NCBI GenBank assembly: GCA_014860805.1
Contig: JACZJB010000249.1
Location: 1 to 44,235, forward strand
Source of the DNA: Anaerolineales bacterium
GTDB taxonomy: Bacteria > Chloroflexota > Anaerolineae > Anaerolineales > Villigracilaceae
Reading direction: 5' to 3'
Length of the DNA: 44,235 nt
Under the pieces are notes generated by a model. That model searched no databases and was not told the origin of the DNA. It saw only the letters and a list, made by a program, of their open reading frames with translations. Position numbers and translations under genes: made by a program. Shown one piece after another: positions 7,388-15,867 of this stretch (its first letter is position 1; the number at the start of each line of letters is the position of its first letter).

Positions 7388-8262
7388 ACCCAACACTTAC
7401 ATACTTCACCCAACAAGGTTTGTTATCTGACCCTGGGGCACATGTCTCTATCTTCGATAACCTGCCCACATCCATCCCTGACCTGGTCAAACTCGTGCAG
7501 GGAATCACCATCCATGTGTTTTGGATGGAACGCTACGGCTTCAAAGCGCCGCCCGAACGCATGGCTGAACTGCAACTGCGCACGATGGAAAAACGCCTCG
7601 CACGCACACTGGAACTTGACCCTCGCCCATTGACTGAACCACGCCCCATTGAAAAGAAACTGCTCGGCAACTGTCGTGATCATTCGTTGTTGCTTGTTTC
7701 CATGCTTCGCCATCAGGGAATCCCTGCCCGCGCCCGTTGTGGTTTTGGCGCCTACTTCATGCCTGATCACTTCGAAGATCATTGGGTGGTCGAATATTGG
7801 AACGCAGAACATAACCGTTGGATGTTCGTGGATGCACAACTCGATAAGCTACAACAGGATGTCTTGAAGGTGGGCTTCGATGTGTTCGACGTCCCGCGTG
7901 ACCAGTTCATCGTCGGCGGGAAGGCATGGCAGATGTGCCGAACTGGGGAACAAGACCCCAATAAGTTTGGCATTTTCGATATGAAGGGATTGGGTTTTGT
8001 GCGCGGCAACCTTGTCCGCGATGTGGCGTCGCTCAACAAGATGGAACTGCTTCCGTGGGATTGCTGGGGTGTGATCCTCAACGAATCGCTTGAGGACCCT
8101 GCTGATCTCACCGTTCTCGATGAAATCGCCGCGTTGGCCGCAAACGACCTACCGGACTTTGAAACCGTCCGCACACGCTACGAATCCGACCCGCGCCTGT
8201 TCATGAACGGCAAACTGCTCAGTTACGTCAATGGCGGCATGGTGGAAGTAAACATCCCATAA
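7384..8262 (+). CDS. Transglutaminase-like superfamily protein
   Basis: A 292-residue soluble protein. NCRDHSLLLVSMLRHQGIPA contains the likely nucleophile Cys97, DHWVVEYW holds His133 and RWMFVDAQLD holds Asp150, giving the Cys-His-Asp triad of the transglutaminase/protease-like fold. In bacteria such proteins act as peptidases, amidases or cross-linking enzymes; nothing here identifies the substrate. No signal peptide is present. The start has GGAGG four bases upstream and overlaps the GNAT stop by four bases. A strong terminator (8290-8317) follows, so the three-gene unit 5907-8262 probably forms one transcript. Confidence 0.8.
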   Translation: MNPTLTYFTQQGLLSDPGAHVSIFDNLPTSIPDLVKLVQGITIHVFWMERYGFKAPPERMAELQLRTMEKRLARTLELDPRPLTEPRPIEKKLLGNCRDHSLLLVSMLRHQGIPARARCGFGAYFMPDHFEDHWVVEYWNAEHNRWMFVDAQLDKLQQDVLKVGFDVFDVPRDQFIVGGKAWQMCRTGEQDPNKFGIFDMKGLGFVRGNLVRDVASLNKMELLPWDCWGVILNESLEDPADLTVLDEIAALAANDLPDFETVRTRYESDPRLFMNGKLLSYVNGGMVEVNIP

Positions 8263-8267
8263 TCCCG

Positions 8268-8299
8268 ACCTGTCCACTTGGACAGTGAAGACTCCCCCA
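8268..8299 (+). repeat. 32-bp direct repeat, copy 2
   Basis: This segment matches 5823-5854 at 31 of 32 positions and likewise leads into a terminator-type stem. Confidence 0.75.
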
Positions 8300-8317
8300 G
8301 CGACGGGGGAGTCTTTT
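8290..8317 (+). terminator. Intrinsic terminator after the GNAT/transglutaminase unit
   Basis: A perfect 9-bp stem, GACTCCCCC (8290-8298) with GGGGGAGTC (8305-8313), encloses a 6-base loop and is followed by TTTTGTTTT. Confidence 0.85.
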
Positions 8318-8368
8318 GTTTTCAACGACTATGATGCAGGTAACAAAGTTTTAATTCAGGAGATAACA

Positions 8369-8992
8369 GTGAAGAAATTCCTCAAAACAATTGGCATTCT
8401 GGCAGGGCTTGGAGTCCTCGCCGTACTTTTGATGATCGCCATCCTCCCGTGGATGGATCGTTACGGCGCGACCAATGAAGAGATCGCCGCTTCTTATTCT
8501 GGTGATGAGTTGGTTCCAAACCCGCGCATTTCCTACACCCGAGCCGTTTCCATCAACGCTTTGCCCGAAGAAATCTATCCGTGGATCGCCCAACTCGGCG
8601 CGGACAAGGGCGGCATGTACAGTTACACGTGGCTGGAGACTCTCATCCAATGTCCGCAGACCAACGCAGACCGCATCCATGACGAGTGGCAGGAATTGGA
8701 AGTGGGCGACAAGGTGCTCATGTGTCCCGATGTCAATGCACCTCCCGCCTATGAAGTGGCAAAGATCGAACCGAACCGCGCCATTGTCATGGGGCATCAA
8801 GAGAATGGCATGTGGACGGATATCTGGCAGTTCAATCTAATTCCGCAGGACGATGGAACGACACGTCTTGTAATTCGTTCGCGCAGTGTCATGGAAGGCT
8901 TGCTCTGGGACATGATCCGCCCTGGCGAGTTCATCATGATGCGCCGCATGATGTTGACCATCAAAGAACGCGTAGAAATATCTGCGAAGTAG
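8369..8992 (+). CDS. Membrane-anchored SRPBCC-like protein
   Basis: A 207-residue protein with one N-terminal membrane helix (about residues 6-27). The remainder reads like a START/SRPBCC ligand-binding fold: ISYTRAVSINALPEEIYPWI opens the domain, followed by the long loop with the GGMYSYTWLE segment, and GTTRLVIRSRS near the end. The family binds hydrophobic ligands; no specific role can be assigned. The GTG at 8369 is chosen as start because AGGAG lies six bases before it. An open frame back to 8285 would run through the terminator and is rejected. The next gene begins 13 bases after the stop. Confidence 0.7.
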   Translation: MKKFLKTIGILAGLGVLAVLLMIAILPWMDRYGATNEEIAASYSGDELVPNPRISYTRAVSINALPEEIYPWIAQLGADKGGMYSYTWLETLIQCPQTNADRIHDEWQELEVGDKVLMCPDVNAPPAYEVAKIEPNRAIVMGHQENGMWTDIWQFNLIPQDDGTTRLVIRSRSVMEGLLWDMIRPGEFIMMRRMMLTIKERVEISAK

Positions 8993-9005
8993 ACAAGGAG
9001 TCGAG

Positions 9006-9866
9006 ATGAGTATCATACAAAAAGTTTGGAAAAACACCTGGCGCAGTCTGCTGGTAGCAGCAGGATATATCATCGGATTGATTCTCGCTGGAATGATCAG
9101 CGCGATGATGGGAGCGCAATTGGCGTCCAGCACGCGCGACAATTCGGCATTCACCTGGCTGTTCATTTCGAGCATCTTGTTAGGTGTAATCCTGGGACCA
9201 CTCGCTGCGCGTCTCACGCTCTCCCGCCTTCAACATTTCGTATTGTGGGGAAGCCTGATCTTCTTCAATCTGGGTTCGGTGGCCATTGAAGGCGCGTACT
9301 TCGTACCCGAACTGGTGACAATTCCCCTGCCCGTTTTGTTCGCTCAACAATTGTTGGCTTCTGCAGGCGCGGCATTGGCTATCGTGCTGCTGTTCGCGGC
9401 AGTAGGCAAACCAGCCTCCTCGTGGATGGATGCTCTCCGCACTCGTCCATGGCATTCGTGGCTATGGAGGTTCGTCGTCAGTGCATTCAGCTACCTGCTG
9501 TTCTACTTTATCTTTGGCGCGTTAAATTTCTCGCTGGTGACAGGACCCTATTACGAATCGCACGCGGGCGGGCTGACAGTGCCCTCTCCAGAAATCGTGC
9601 TTATGGCAGAACTCGTCCGCGCGCCGCTGATCGTGCTTTCGGTTTTGCTCTTCCTGCTCTCGGTGCGCGGCACAAAAAGACAATTGATGACCAAGACAGG
9701 CTGGCTGTTGTTCGCCATCGGGGGCATTGTCCCGCTCGTTCTGCAAGTCGGTTCCCTGCCTTTGCTCCTTCTCGCCGCCAGTGCTATAGAGATCTTCCTG
9801 CAAAACTTCCTCACAGGTGTCGTCGCAGCATGGTTGATGGGAATTGAAGAGAAGCAGACGGCATGA
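9006..9866 (+). CDS. Polytopic membrane protein of unknown function
   Basis: A 286-residue protein with about seven hydrophobic segments (near residues 15-37, 48-70, 76-95, 108-132, 153-175, 198-218 and 228-272). No catalytic motif was recognised. AAGGAG precedes the ATG at 9006. It lies between the SRPBCC-like gene and a lipoprotein esterase on the same strand with short gaps, so co-transcription is likely. The charged stretch RGTKRQLMTKTG is a probable cytoplasmic loop. I do not recognise the family. Confidence 0.7.
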   Translation: MSIIQKVWKNTWRSLLVAAGYIIGLILAGMISAMMGAQLASSTRDNSAFTWLFISSILLGVILGPLAARLTLSRLQHFVLWGSLIFFNLGSVAIEGAYFVPELVTIPLPVLFAQQLLASAGAALAIVLLFAAVGKPASSWMDALRTRPWHSWLWRFVVSAFSYLLFYFIFGALNFSLVTGPYYESHAGGLTVPSPEIVLMAELVRAPLIVLSVLLFLLSVRGTKRQLMTKTGWLLFAIGGIVPLVLQVGSLPLLLLAASAIEIFLQNFLTGVVAAWLMGIEEKQTA

Positions 9867-9911
9867 ATCGAATGATCCTAATCACTGGAGCAAAGTAAAA
9901 AGGAAAAAAAC

Positions 9912-11039
9912 ATGAAACGTTTTTCTCTCTATTTATTAATTCTTTTCGTTTTGTTGGGCTGTTCGCCCGCCACCTCCGCAAGCCACCCTACTCTGACAGC
10001 GAGCACTCCAACTGCTGCCATCCAAATGGAAGCTTTCAAATCCTATAACCTGGATACGATCCCAGCGCCTTCCCTGGAAGGAAATCTTGTAGATGAACTG
10101 ACAAAACGGGATATATTCGTTTACTTACCACCATCATACGGCGATCCAAACAAACGTTTTCCAGTAGTCTATTATTTACCAGGCTATGGTGACAGCGGAA
10201 TGATAGGTTTCAATCTTCCCGACAGTATGGACAGATTGATTGAAAACGGGAATGTAAATGCGATGATCCTAGTAACTGCCAGTGGAACAAGCAGACTGGG
10301 CGGCAGCTTCTACGCCAACTCGCCTGTGACTGGCAACTGGGAAGATTACATCGTTATGGATGTAGTCGGCTATATAGACAGTCACTATCGCACTCTCGCA
10401 CAAGCTGAATCTCGCGGAATAACGGGGCACTCAATGGGCGGATTTGGAGCATTGAATATTGCCATGCATCACCCCGAAGTTTTCAGCGCGGTGTACAGCA
10501 TGAGCCCGGGCTTGTTTGATGAAAACGGACTTGCGGAATCACAGATGTTCAGCGGGGAGAATCTGATTCGGAGTTTCGTTAAATATGAAAGCGGGCTGGC
10601 CGCTGTCCCGTTGGAAGAGGCGCAAAAGAAAATGCTTTCATCGCCGCAGCAGTTCGCGCTGTCCTACGGATTCGCTTTCGCTCCAAATCCTGACAGGCAT
10701 CCGCCATACTTTGATTATCCGTTCACAGAAGTTGACGGCCAATTGGTGCGCAACGATGCGGTTTGGGGAAAATGGGAGAGCGGCTTTGGCGGCATTGCGG
10801 ATGAAACGTTGAAGTATAAAGATAATCTTCTCCAACTCAAAGGCATCGTTGTGGATTATGGAAACTATGACGAGTATGCCTGGATTCCGAAAGGGTGTGT
10901 TTATTTCGGTGAACAACTTTCGGCAGCAGGCATCCCAGTTAAAGTAGAAGAATATCACGGGTCACACCAAAGTGAACTTGGCGTGCGTATTCGGGATCAT
11001 ATGCTTCCATTCTTTTCAACAATGCTAACATTCCAATAA
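9912..11039 (+). CDS. Lipoprotein esterase, esterase D / Fes-like alpha/beta hydrolase
   Basis: A 375-residue protein with a lipoprotein signal peptide (LLGC, Cys17 as lipidation site) and a Thr/Ser/Pro-rich linker. The mature part is a putative-esterase fold: VVYYLPGYGDSG forms the oxyanion region, GHSMGGFGALNIA holds nucleophile Ser174 and EYHGSHQSEL near the C terminus supplies the likely His. Family members hydrolyse acyl esters (feruloyl esters, S-formylglutathione, mycolyl esters) and this one would act on the outer face of the membrane. GGAAAAAAAC precedes the ATG. A bidirectional terminator follows after 30 bases. Confidence 0.83.
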   Translation: MKRFSLYLLILFVLLGCSPATSASHPTLTASTPTAAIQMEAFKSYNLDTIPAPSLEGNLVDELTKRDIFVYLPPSYGDPNKRFPVVYYLPGYGDSGMIGFNLPDSMDRLIENGNVNAMILVTASGTSRLGGSFYANSPVTGNWEDYIVMDVVGYIDSHYRTLAQAESRGITGHSMGGFGALNIAMHHPEVFSAVYSMSPGLFDENGLAESQMFSGENLIRSFVKYESGLAAVPLEEAQKKMLSSPQQFALSYGFAFAPNPDRHPPYFDYPFTEVDGQLVRNDAVWGKWESGFGGIADETLKYKDNLLQLKGIVVDYGNYDEYAWIPKGCVYFGEQLSAAGIPVKVEEYHGSHQSELGVRIRDHMLPFFSTMLTFQ

Positions 11040-11069
11040 AGCATTGTTTTCCAACATAATTTTGCAAAA

Positions 11070-11098
11070 AAAAACTCCCCGGTGAAAGGGGAGTTTTT
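11070..11098. terminator. Bidirectional intrinsic terminator between convergent genes
   Basis: AAAAACTCCCC (11070-11080) and GGGGAGTTTTT (11088-11098) form a perfect 11-bp stem with a 7-base loop. The A and T tracts make it work in both directions, ending the plus-strand esterase transcript and the minus-strand unit that finishes at 11145. Confidence 0.88.
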
Positions 11099-11144
11099 AC
11101 AATGAACAAATGGACAGTGTCACATCACTTTCGGACAGGAGCAG

Positions 11145-11981
11145 CTAAAAGCCTGTCAAGAAGCGGGCGGCGTCTTGTATCCAGTGAAAAGCGACAGCTG
11201 ATTCAAGGTCGCGGCGCAGGGCAAGGATCGTTGGCGGTACGCCCCACACCAGAGCCATCACCAGCCCCATTCCCAGCGCGACGAACGGCGCTTCAAACCA
11301 CAGGTCATCAAAATGCATGAAGTTGTGGACAAACAGAACCAATAGACCTGCCTGCCAATTTGCAGATTGCGGCATGGAACGTTGCAACGCCAGCCACACG
11401 AGACCCAAAAAGGCAAAACGGTAGACGATCTCCTCGACGAGTGCTGGCTGAAGGGCGTCTGACAAGGCGGCGAGAGGGTTTTGCCAGGTGATGGATTGAC
11501 CTTGTGTGAATTGCAAAGCAAAGACATTTAGGATTGCCAATGGCAAACCAATTGCCAATCCAATGAAGAGGCTGGCGAATGTCTTCCAAACATCGCCCTG
11601 AGCCAGACTGACCCGCACCGCTCCGCCCTGACGCATGATCGTCAAACCTCCCAGCATGGCAATGCACGTGCAGACTCCGCGCGTCAACGCCTGTGCTATA
11701 TTTCCCTGCACGATACCAAGGAAATCATAAGGGGTAAACAGCGTGGCGTAATACATCGTTACGCCAACCAGCAAGCCTGCACCCATTGCGATGAGCCAGT
11801 CAGAGATTTTGATCTGACCCAGACCTTTCAACAGAACAACAAGCGAACCCGCCACTGTGAGCGCTATAAATAAGTCATTCAGCCGCGGCATGGGAAGACG
11901 AACAGCCAGCAGAGTGCGTGCTACGAACAGGAATAGAATCCCTGCGGATATATAAATAAATGTGTTGTAACGAGTCGACAT
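11145..11981 (-). CDS. CPBP family intramembrane glutamic endopeptidase
   Basis: A 278-residue protein with about eight membrane helices. LVEEIVYRFAFLGL carries the EExxxR motif (Glu183, Glu184, Arg188) and VHNFMHF the following histidine motif; a last HWIQD segment supplies the third conserved site. These are the marks of the CAAX-processing/bacteriocin-processing (CPBP, Abi) family, which in bacteria cuts membrane substrates or gives self-immunity. I prefer the ATG at 11981 (AAGGA six bases upstream) over the ATG pair at 12002/11999. It is the last gene of a long minus-strand unit and follows the hydrolase gene by 21 bases. Confidence 0.85.
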   Translation of the reverse strand: MSTRYNTFIYISAGILFLFVARTLLAVRLPMPRLNDLFIALTVAGSLVVLLKGLGQIKISDWLIAMGAGLLVGVTMYYATLFTPYDFLGIVQGNIAQALTRGVCTCIAMLGGLTIMRQGGAVRVSLAQGDVWKTFASLFIGLAIGLPLAILNVFALQFTQGQSITWQNPLAALSDALQPALVEEIVYRFAFLGLVWLALQRSMPQSANWQAGLLVLFVHNFMHFDDLWFEAPFVALGMGLVMALVWGVPPTILALRRDLESAVAFHWIQDAARFLTGF

Positions 11982-12002
11982 GGAATTTCCTTCTTTCATC
12001 AT

Positions 12003-13121
12003 CTATTTCAAATCGGCAATACTATTGTTTCCTGCCAGCACATCTTCCTGCAAAATCTTTATCATCTTTTCAGGTTCTTCGAACATCGGGCTGTGAGCGG
12101 AATTCTCAAACGTATAAAATCCTTTTACTGGTGAATCGAGCTTCTCAAAATAGTCCTTTGCCAGCGCGTAATTGACGGTGTAATCGTACTTGCCTTCAAA
12201 AAAATAGACGGGCAGGTCAAGTTTGGTCACTGACTGATTCAAATCCACGACTATCATATCGCTCCACAAGGTACTGATGCCCGATTGGGATTTGGCGCGC
12301 CACAAATTAAGTTTTTCTCCAAGGGTATATTCTCGAAACTGGAAAGATGGCAACAGGATTCCCGTGACGACCGAGCGCATGTCATGCATCGTGCCAATGC
12401 CAAGCTTGTGCATTGCAACGTCACGTATGAGGTTGTAAGAGTCTGGCACGCCGCCTGTCATAGTAACGGGCGCTGCTTCCAGTTTTTGCACCATGTTTGC
12501 GTCGCCGTTCTCTTTAAATTGCCGAAGCATATATTCATATGCCAGTTGCTCCGACTTAAGTTGATACGACATCTGTGCTTCACCGATATAGGCATAATAC
12601 AACTCGGGCGCGCGTGCCGCCGCCTGAATACCAATGAAGGTTCCGCCTGAGTGTCCCATCAGGTAGATCTTCTCCACGCCAAAACGCTGGCGCAGGTAAT
12701 TCGTCAATTCGATGGTGTCGGATACCATCTGCTCCACGTTCAATGACTCTTGCGGGATATCAGGACTATAGGAAAGTCCCGAGCCGCGCTGTTCCCACCA
12801 TACGACGGTGAAAATCTCTTCGGGACCTGTAGGATATTTTTGTGTCAGGAAATAATCGGGCATCCCGCCATGCAGGTACAACAAGACAGGATTCTTTAAA
12901 TCCTTCCCCTTGATAAACATCCCCTGTTCCACGCCATTGATATTGATAAATATTTTTTCCGAGATACTGCCCGCCAGCAGGTTTCCATTTTCATCGAGAA
13001 AAGGCACAGGCTTACCAGGACTCCATGCGAGCAGTACGCCCGCAAGAATCAAAATGCCAGCTACTAAAACGGAGAATACGATCAACATCATTCGTTTTAC
13101 CTTTTGCGCAGACGATCTCAT
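12003..13121 (-). CDS. Membrane-anchored alpha/beta hydrolase, proline iminopeptidase-like
   Basis: A 372-residue protein with one N-terminal membrane helix (about residues 10-32) and an extracytoplasmic hydrolase domain. LYLHGGMPD gives the HGG oxyanion loop, VVWWEQRGSG is the typical proline-iminopeptidase (S33) motif, MGHSGGTF holds nucleophile Ser158, EGKYDYTV the likely Asp and NSAHSPMFE the likely His. S33 enzymes release N-terminal proline or hydrolyse esters; the substrate is unknown. The start overlaps the stop of the small barrel protein by four bases (ATGA), indicating coupling. Confidence 0.86.
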   Translation of the reverse strand: MRSSAQKVKRMMLIVFSVLVAGILILAGVLLAWSPGKPVPFLDENGNLLAGSISEKIFININGVEQGMFIKGKDLKNPVLLYLHGGMPDYFLTQKYPTGPEEIFTVVWWEQRGSGLSYSPDIPQESLNVEQMVSDTIELTNYLRQRFGVEKIYLMGHSGGTFIGIQAAARAPELYYAYIGEAQMSYQLKSEQLAYEYMLRQFKENGDANMVQKLEAAPVTMTGGVPDSYNLIRDVAMHKLGIGTMHDMRSVVTGILLPSFQFREYTLGEKLNLWRAKSQSGISTLWSDMIVVDLNQSVTKLDLPVYFFEGKYDYTVNYALAKDYFEKLDSPVKGFYTFENSAHSPMFEEPEKMIKILQEDVLAGNNSIADLK

Positions 13122-13405
13122 ACAAACAACCTCTCAAAACCTGGATAGGCTTTCAAGGGAATCAGCTCGAACGTGATCAGTTGATTCTGAATGAACGGCA
13201 ATGTGGACAACACCTCCCGCGCCTCATCCACCGTTTGACATTCCAGCACCAAAACAGCTTCGCTTCGATCCACGCGGAAGTTTGCCTCTCGAACTACCCC
13301 AGCCTTGTACAGCTCCCAGAGTTTTCTCGCCTCGTACTTGGCGTGTTGCTGAAATCGCTCTGTTGTTGCGTTGGGAAGTTCATGTTCAAGGGCAAGGATT
13401 TTCAT
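13118..13405 (-). CDS. Small dimeric alpha-beta barrel protein, muconolactone isomerase-like
   Basis: A 95-residue protein with a ferredoxin-like alpha-beta pattern. The tail, STLPFIQNQLITFELIPL then KAYPGF, resembles the muconolactone delta-isomerase (MIase) and YCII-like families, whose members form small dimeric or decameric barrels. Whether it has isomerase activity cannot be judged; many such proteins are uncharacterised. It begins one base after the upstream stop and overlaps the hydrolase start by four bases. Confidence 0.7.
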   Translation of the reverse strand: MKILALEHELPNATTERFQQHAKYEARKLWELYKAGVVREANFRVDRSEAVLVLECQTVDEAREVLSTLPFIQNQLITFELIPLKAYPGFERLFV

Positions 13406-13406
13406 A

Positions 13407-14267
13407 TCAGTCTCGAATGGTTTTCAAAGTGATAATTCCAAGAATGATTCCTGACAGGCTGATGATGACGAAAATGGTTGATACGACCACGTCAACGGGA
13501 ACGCCAGCGAGGATTTGCCCGATGATCATGGCGATCAATGCTGCGCCCATCGTCAGGATTTTGAGGAGCATCACGGAGGATAAGGCATAACCCCAGGCTT
13601 GTTTCTTTAGCAGCAATGTCGCTGTGATAAGACTCGTTGGGACGATGACACCCAAATCCAACGCCTGAATGACCATCGTGATCGCGGATTCGAGTCCGTT
13701 TGGTGGAGCCCACGTCAGCGAGGGAGAGGCAACTAATCCGAGCCAGGCTAGGGTGAGAAAGACCGCAACGATGATGAAGTAGGCGGCGATGGCGCGGCGC
13801 GGGAATCCATCCGAGATGTGACGTGTCACTTCATCCACATCCAAGTTTTTCATGGAGAGAATGAAACCAAAGAGACTCAATGAGAACAGCGCAACGTAAA
13901 CAAGGAAGAACGGATTGAACGCGGTGAGGAAGCACATCGCGCCGTAGGTGTAGAGGAAATAGCCGAGCGCGCCCGTGAGCAGGAGTTGACCGCGCAGTGT
14001 GCCTTTGCGAGAGAGGACGATGCCTGTGACAAGGAGCGGGATGCCGATGAGCAGGGTGACGATGTCAGTACCGATCTCTTGTGAGGAGGAATTGACTGTG
14101 TCGTAGCGATAGAGTCCGTGCCCGCGAATCATGACGGTCTCGCCGCGTAAAGTTTCAAAGGGATATGGCTCACCCGTCCCCTGCCAGAAGACACCCGCAC
14201 CTGCGGCGAGAAACGCCAGCGGAATGATAATGAGCGCTAAACGAATAACGATGGTATTGGGTTTCAT
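13407..14267 (-). CDS. Polytopic membrane protein of unknown function
   Basis: A 286-residue protein with about eight hydrophobic helices. After the first helix there is a periplasmic segment of about 45 residues with the motif LRGETVMIRGHGLYRYD; the rest is mostly helices with short loops, one containing the charged stretch NLDVDEVTRHISDGFPRR. No known catalytic motif is seen. The start overlaps the stop of the upstream gene by one base (TAATG), so the two membrane proteins are coupled and may work together. Confidence 0.72.
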   Translation of the reverse strand: MKPNTIVIRLALIIIPLAFLAAGAGVFWQGTGEPYPFETLRGETVMIRGHGLYRYDTVNSSSQEIGTDIVTLLIGIPLLVTGIVLSRKGTLRGQLLLTGALGYFLYTYGAMCFLTAFNPFFLVYVALFSLSLFGFILSMKNLDVDEVTRHISDGFPRRAIAAYFIIVAVFLTLAWLGLVASPSLTWAPPNGLESAITMVIQALDLGVIVPTSLITATLLLKKQAWGYALSSVMLLKILTMGAALIAMIIGQILAGVPVDVVVSTIFVIISLSGIILGIITLKTIRD

Positions 14268-14722
14268 TATTCCACCTGTGCAAGAGCCGTGAGAAGCAAA
14301 ACCAATACACCACAGACTGCCATTGCGTTGACATACTTGCGAAAGCGGGCAATTGCCTGTTCTGGGTTATTGGTAAGCATCATCGGACCGACGCGCAGGA
14401 TGGCGTTGTACCAAAATCCCAGCGCGATCATTGCAAAGACCAGGATGTGTTTCACCAGCATCACGATGCCCCAGAAGTTGCCGAAGTCCATGAAACCCAG
14501 ATAACCAGAATCGATCAGCATGAGATGGGTTCCCGTAATAGCGAAGACAAGCAGTGATGTGTACATCCACGGGCGGCTTCGTTTCGAAATTTCGCTAAGG
14601 GCTGAACCATTCTTCGAGAGAACGGGGAGATAGATTCCTGCCAGCAAGACAAAATGTCCAATGAAAACGATAGTTGCGAGAGCATGAAGCCAGACAGAGA
14701 TGGAAACAAGAAGTTGCAACAT
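14267..14722 (-). CDS. Four-helix membrane protein, CopD/DUF2269-like
   Basis: A 151-residue protein with four hydrophobic helices and conserved-looking histidines: SVWLHALATIVFIGHFVLLA in helix 1, GTHLMLIDSG after helix 2 and VKHILVFAMIALGFWYNAIL in helix 3. The His placement is like CopD and related b-type heme or copper membrane proteins, but no copper-locus partner is present. ATG 14722 has AAGGAA upstream; an ATG at 14752 would overlap the receiver gene. Confidence 0.6.
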   Translation of the reverse strand: MLQLLVSISVWLHALATIVFIGHFVLLAGIYLPVLSKNGSALSEISKRSRPWMYTSLLVFAITGTHLMLIDSGYLGFMDFGNFWGIVMLVKHILVFAMIALGFWYNAILRVGPMMLTNNPEQAIARFRKYVNAMAVCGVLVLLLTALAQVE

Positions 14723-14748
14723 TATTAATTCCTTTCGTCTTGGGCCAA

Positions 14749-15123
14749 TCAATTGTCAGTTTTATCTGTTCTTTGAATAAGCGGCGTTAATATCTTGATC
14801 AACTCATCGGGCGCTGCACCTTTGTGAATGAATGCCGCACCCGCTTCTTTTGCAGCAGGAGCATCATTGGCATCCACGCTGAGCAGGACGATCTCCAGGT
14901 GAGGATATGCCTTTTGAAGCAGCCGGCAGGTTTCAGGGGCAGGAGAGCCGTAAAGCCTCCAATCAAGAAGAAGCAGATCAGGTGAAGCATCTGCCAGTGC
15001 GCGGATGAGAGTTTCCACATCACCAGCTTCGACAATGCCGTTTGTATCCAGCTTGCGTCGAAGCAAAAGTGCAAGTGCTTTGCGTGTTGATGAATCAGGG
15101 TCTGCGATAATAATACGAATCAT
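14749..15123 (-). CDS. Stand-alone response-regulator receiver domain
   Basis: A 124-residue receiver domain without an output domain. The acidic pocket is ADPD near the N terminus, the phospho-acceptor is Asp54 in LLLLDWRLYG, the switch Ser is at 82 (LLSVD) and the conserved Lys is Lys101 (IHKG). It resembles CheY-like or Spo0F-like single-domain regulators. The start at 15123 has GAGG five bases upstream. It follows the NarL-type regulator by 108 bases and the sensor kinase beyond it, so it may compete for phosphate from the same kinase or act in a relay. Confidence 0.84.
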   Translation of the reverse strand: MIRIIIADPDSSTRKALALLLRRKLDTNGIVEAGDVETLIRALADASPDLLLLDWRLYGSPAPETCRLLQKAYPHLEIVLLSVDANDAPAAKEAGAAFIHKGAAPDELIKILTPLIQRTDKTDN

Positions 15124-15231
15124 TTGAGCCTCGCATGTAGTGTATGACAAGCGAGGCTCTCTGGGATTAGACTCTGGTTGGGTATTTACCTAGCCAGGTG
15201 GACAGTACGCTTCATTCGTAGCTGAAGGTTG

Positions 15232-15858
15232 TTACGCCAATTTTTGTTCAATTGCCAGTTTGACAGCTTCCACACGGCTGTCCACGCCGAGTTTGTGGAA
15301 GATATTTGAGATATGAAATTTAACGGTGCCGAGGCTGACGACAAGCCGTTCTGCGATCTCGTTATTATTAAGTCCATCCATCATGCATTTGAGAACATCG
15401 CGCTCGCGTTCGGTTAATTGTTCGCCGCGAATTTGCGGCTGCGCGACAGAGTTTGCCAGCACTTGTGCAGCCTCCGCCGAAAGAGTCATTTTTCCTTCAC
15501 ACGCCGAACGGATGGCATTCCCTAACTCCCTGGCAGTGATGTTCTTTTGCAAATAGCCAACCGCGCCAGCCTGCAGCGCACCTTGCACCATATTCTGCTC
15601 GGCAAAACTTGTCAGCGCAATGACCTTGACTTTCGGATACTTCAGATGGATTTCGCGTGTGGCGGTTATCCCGTCCACGCCTGGCATCATCAAATCCATC
15701 AGGACGATATCCGGCTTGTGAAGCGCCACCATCTGTATCGCCTCGGATCCATCAGATGCTTCGCCGATAAGCTTAAGGTCTTTGTTTACCATGAGGAATT
15801 TGGATAATCCGCTTCGAACAACGGCATGGTCATCAACGAGAAGTACTTTAATGGTCAT
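15232..15858 (-). CDS. NarL/FixJ family response regulator with LuxR-type HTH
   Basis: A 208-residue regulator. Receiver domain residues 1-120 with VDDH, phospho-acceptor Asp55 (IVLMDLMMPG), Thr83 and Lys105; then the LuxR helix-turn-helix, LTERERDVLKCMMDGLNNNE through GTVKFHISNIFHKLGV (about 146-200). It begins nine bases after the stop of the large sensor kinase, which is its obvious cognate partner: HisKA_3 kinases phosphorylate NarL-type regulators. Target promoters are unknown; the downstream membrane-protein genes are plausible. Confidence 0.93.
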   Translation of the reverse strand: MTIKVLLVDDHAVVRSGLSKFLMVNKDLKLIGEASDGSEAIQMVALHKPDIVLMDLMMPGVDGITATREIHLKYPKVKVIALTSFAEQNMVQGALQAGAVGYLQKNITARELGNAIRSACEGKMTLSAEAAQVLANSVAQPQIRGEQLTERERDVLKCMMDGLNNNEIAERLVVSLGTVKFHISNIFHKLGVDSRVEAVKLAIEQKLA

Positions 15859-15867
15859 TTGTGCTCC

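Noticed and set aside
8285-8368. An upstream start at 8285 for the SRPBCC-like protein.
   Set aside because: That frame runs through the terminator stem; the GTG at 8369 has AGGAG at proper distance and starts just before the membrane helix.
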